Source: an uncultured Eubacteriales bacterium (lineage in GTDB: Bacteria; Bacillota; Clostridia; Oscillospirales; Oscillospiraceae). Taken from it: 5,674 nt of DNA. The stretch spans positions 1-5,674 of the forward strand of contig CABSAB010000108.1 in assembly GCA_902475515.1 (NCBI GenBank). Reading direction: 5' to 3'. Below, in pieces: positions 4,700 to 5,674 of this stretch (position 1 is its first letter; each line of letters opens with the position of its first letter). The notes below the pieces were generated by a model. It worked only from the letters and a program-made list of their open reading frames with translations, had not been told where the DNA came from and made no database searches. The translations under genes and the position numbers were made by a program.

Positions 4700-5674
4700 C
4701 TATGCCAAGCTCCATCCGGCTGCATTTTTTCGGATATTGACAAAATCCTGATAGATACCAGGCTGCTCCAGAAGTTCCTCGTGGATGCCATGCTGTGCGA
4801 TTTGGCCGTTGTCAATTACCAGGATTTGATCGGCATTCTGGATGGTATTCAAACGGTGAGCAATCACAAGCAAGGTCTTACCCTTTATCAGTTCTGAAAT
4901 AGCCTCTTGAATATAGCTTTCATTGTCGGTATCAACACTTGCGGTAGCTTCGTCCAAAATAACGATAGGCGCATCCTTCAGAATACAGCGCGCAATCGAA
5001 ATACGCTGTTTCTCACCGCCGGAAAGCGTAGCGCCGCCTTCTCCAACCACGGTCTGGAACCCGTCAGGCAAAGCCATGATGAAATCATAGCAGCGGGCTT
5101 TTTTTGCCGCTTCATAGACTTCTTCCTCCGTGGCATCCGGTTTTCCCATGCTGATGTTGTTATAGATCGTATCCTGGAACAAATACACCCGCTGGAACAC
5201 CATACTGATCTGATCCATCAGCTCCGACAGGGGTACATTCCGAATATCCACACCTCTAATTGTCACACTGCCGGATTTTACATCCCACAACCGGGCCAGC
5301 AGATTTGCGATAGTGGATTTACCGCCACCGGAAGGACCGACCAGAGCCGTCATAGAGTTTTTCTTCATAGCGAAATTGATATGGTGTAGCACTTCTTTGT
5401 CCTGATAGGCAAAAGCAACATCGCTAAACTGTACTTCCGGCTGCCCCGGCTGTGCCTGGGAAGGCAAGTGCTGCTTACCAGTGTCGGGGAGTTCTGGCTC
5501 ATCCAATACCGCTTCAATGCGATCCAATGCCGCGTTCATTACAGTCAGGCGAGATGCCTCGCCATAGAGTGCTTTCAGCGGTCCAAACAAATCAAATACG
5601 AACAGAAGAACGCCAAGAACATAAGCCAGGGAAAGGCCGCCATTCTGTTCCAGAAAGATTGCCAGCCCGAAAAT
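4700..5674 (-). CDS. ABC exporter, fused membrane and ATPase domains (5' end outside window)
   Basis: C-terminal 324 residues of a half-size ABC exporter, open to the right edge. Visible residues 1-28 are the end of the membrane domain, with a hydrophobic helix (LAYVLGVLLFVFDLFGP, about 16-32). A linker follows, with the typical exporter phrase VMNAALDRIEAVLDEPELP at 45-63. The ATPase domain is intact: A-loop Tyr90, Walker A GPSGGGKST at 113-121, Q-loop Gln161, LFQDTIYNNISMGK at 165-178, signature LSGGE at 217-221, Walker B IVILDEA at 237-243 with catalytic Glu242, D-loop SVD at 246-248, and switch His273. A TTG at 5590 is an internal Leu codon, not a start, because the frame continues to the edge. 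It is the first visible gene of a leftward operon with two regulators. Exporters next to DtxR-type regulators often come as two half-transporters of the YbtP/YbtQ or IrtAB style, so a partner may lie just outside. Substrate is unknown; an iron-linked compound is inferred from context. Confidence 0.93.
   Translation of the reverse strand: MFGLAIFLEQNGGLSLAYVLGVLLFVFDLFGPLKALYGEASRLTVMNAALDRIEAVLDEPELPDTGKQHLPSQAQPGQPEVQFSDVAFAYQDKEVLHHINFAMKKNSMTALVGPSGGGKSTIANLLARLWDVKSGSVTIRGVDIRNVPLSELMDQISMVFQRVYLFQDTIYNNISMGKPDATEEEVYEAAKKARCYDFIMALPDGFQTVVGEGGATLSGGEKQRISIARCILKDAPIVILDEATASVDTDNESYIQEAISELIKGKTLLVIAHRLNTIQNADQILVIDNGQIAQHGIHEELLEQPGIYQDFVNIRKNAAGWSLA

Noticed and set aside
4370..4897. 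Open frame (175 codons) on the + strand opposite the DtxR-like and exporter genes
   Set aside because: It spans two well-supported - strand genes and their gap, and its translation is a shadow of them.
5588..5590. TTG as the start of the exporter gene, giving a stand-alone ATPase
   Set aside because: The frame is open to the window edge, and the upstream residues form the last membrane helix of an ABC exporter.
1..5674. tRNA, rRNA, riboswitch, CRISPR array or insertion sequence
   Set aside because: No tRNA-like cloverleaf, rRNA segments, regularly spaced repeats, transposase fragments or terminal inverted repeats were seen on either strand.

Overview
The window looks like chromosomal DNA from an anaerobic Gram-positive gut-type bacterium of the class Clostridia. 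An Oscillospiraceae relative (Flavonifractor or Pseudoflavonifractor type) is plausible, but this is an inference from protein style and moderately high GC, not from a database match. Supporting signs are strong AGGAGG-type ribosome binding sites, a lipoprotein-anchored binding protein, and regulators of kinds common in Clostridia.

Left block (1-2897, + strand): the distal part of a siderophore-type iron uptake operon. In order it holds the 3' tail of an upstream gene (probably the first permease), a FecCD-family permease, a FepC-like ATPase and a lipoprotein substrate-binding protein. The order and sequence style resemble the YclNOPQ/FatDCB (petrobactin/anguibactin-type) importers. The genes overlap by 4 bases or are separated by 2 to 38 bases, so they are almost certainly cotranscribed from a promoter left of the window. 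The binding protein captures ferric siderophore outside the cell, the permease pair moves it across the membrane, and the ATPase drives transport.

Middle (2898-3732): a 91-base gap with no terminator, then a Prx6-type peroxiredoxin with an extra C-terminal Cys-X5-Cys pair, then a strong hairpin terminator. The peroxiredoxin may be the last gene of the iron operon, which would link iron import to peroxide detoxification. About 130 bases of AT-richer, gene-free DNA follow.

Right block (3864-5674, - strand, converging on the left block): three tightly packed genes read leftward. They are the C-terminal part of an ABC exporter with fused membrane and ATPase domains (its start lies beyond the window), a DtxR/MntR-family metal-dependent regulator, and a small winged-helix protein made of an OmpR/PhoB DNA-binding domain with no receiver domain. 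The two regulators overlap by 4 bases. The DtxR-like protein carries a hybrid metal-ligand set: Asp as in MntR, but Cys-x-x-Glu-His as in DtxR/IdeR. That favours an iron-responsive role.

Taken together, this is an iron-homeostasis neighbourhood with an importer and antioxidant enzyme on one strand facing a regulator-exporter module on the other. I see no RNA genes, CRISPR array, insertion sequence or clear new system. The most unusual items are the DtxR/receiver-less winged-helix pair and its hybrid metal site.
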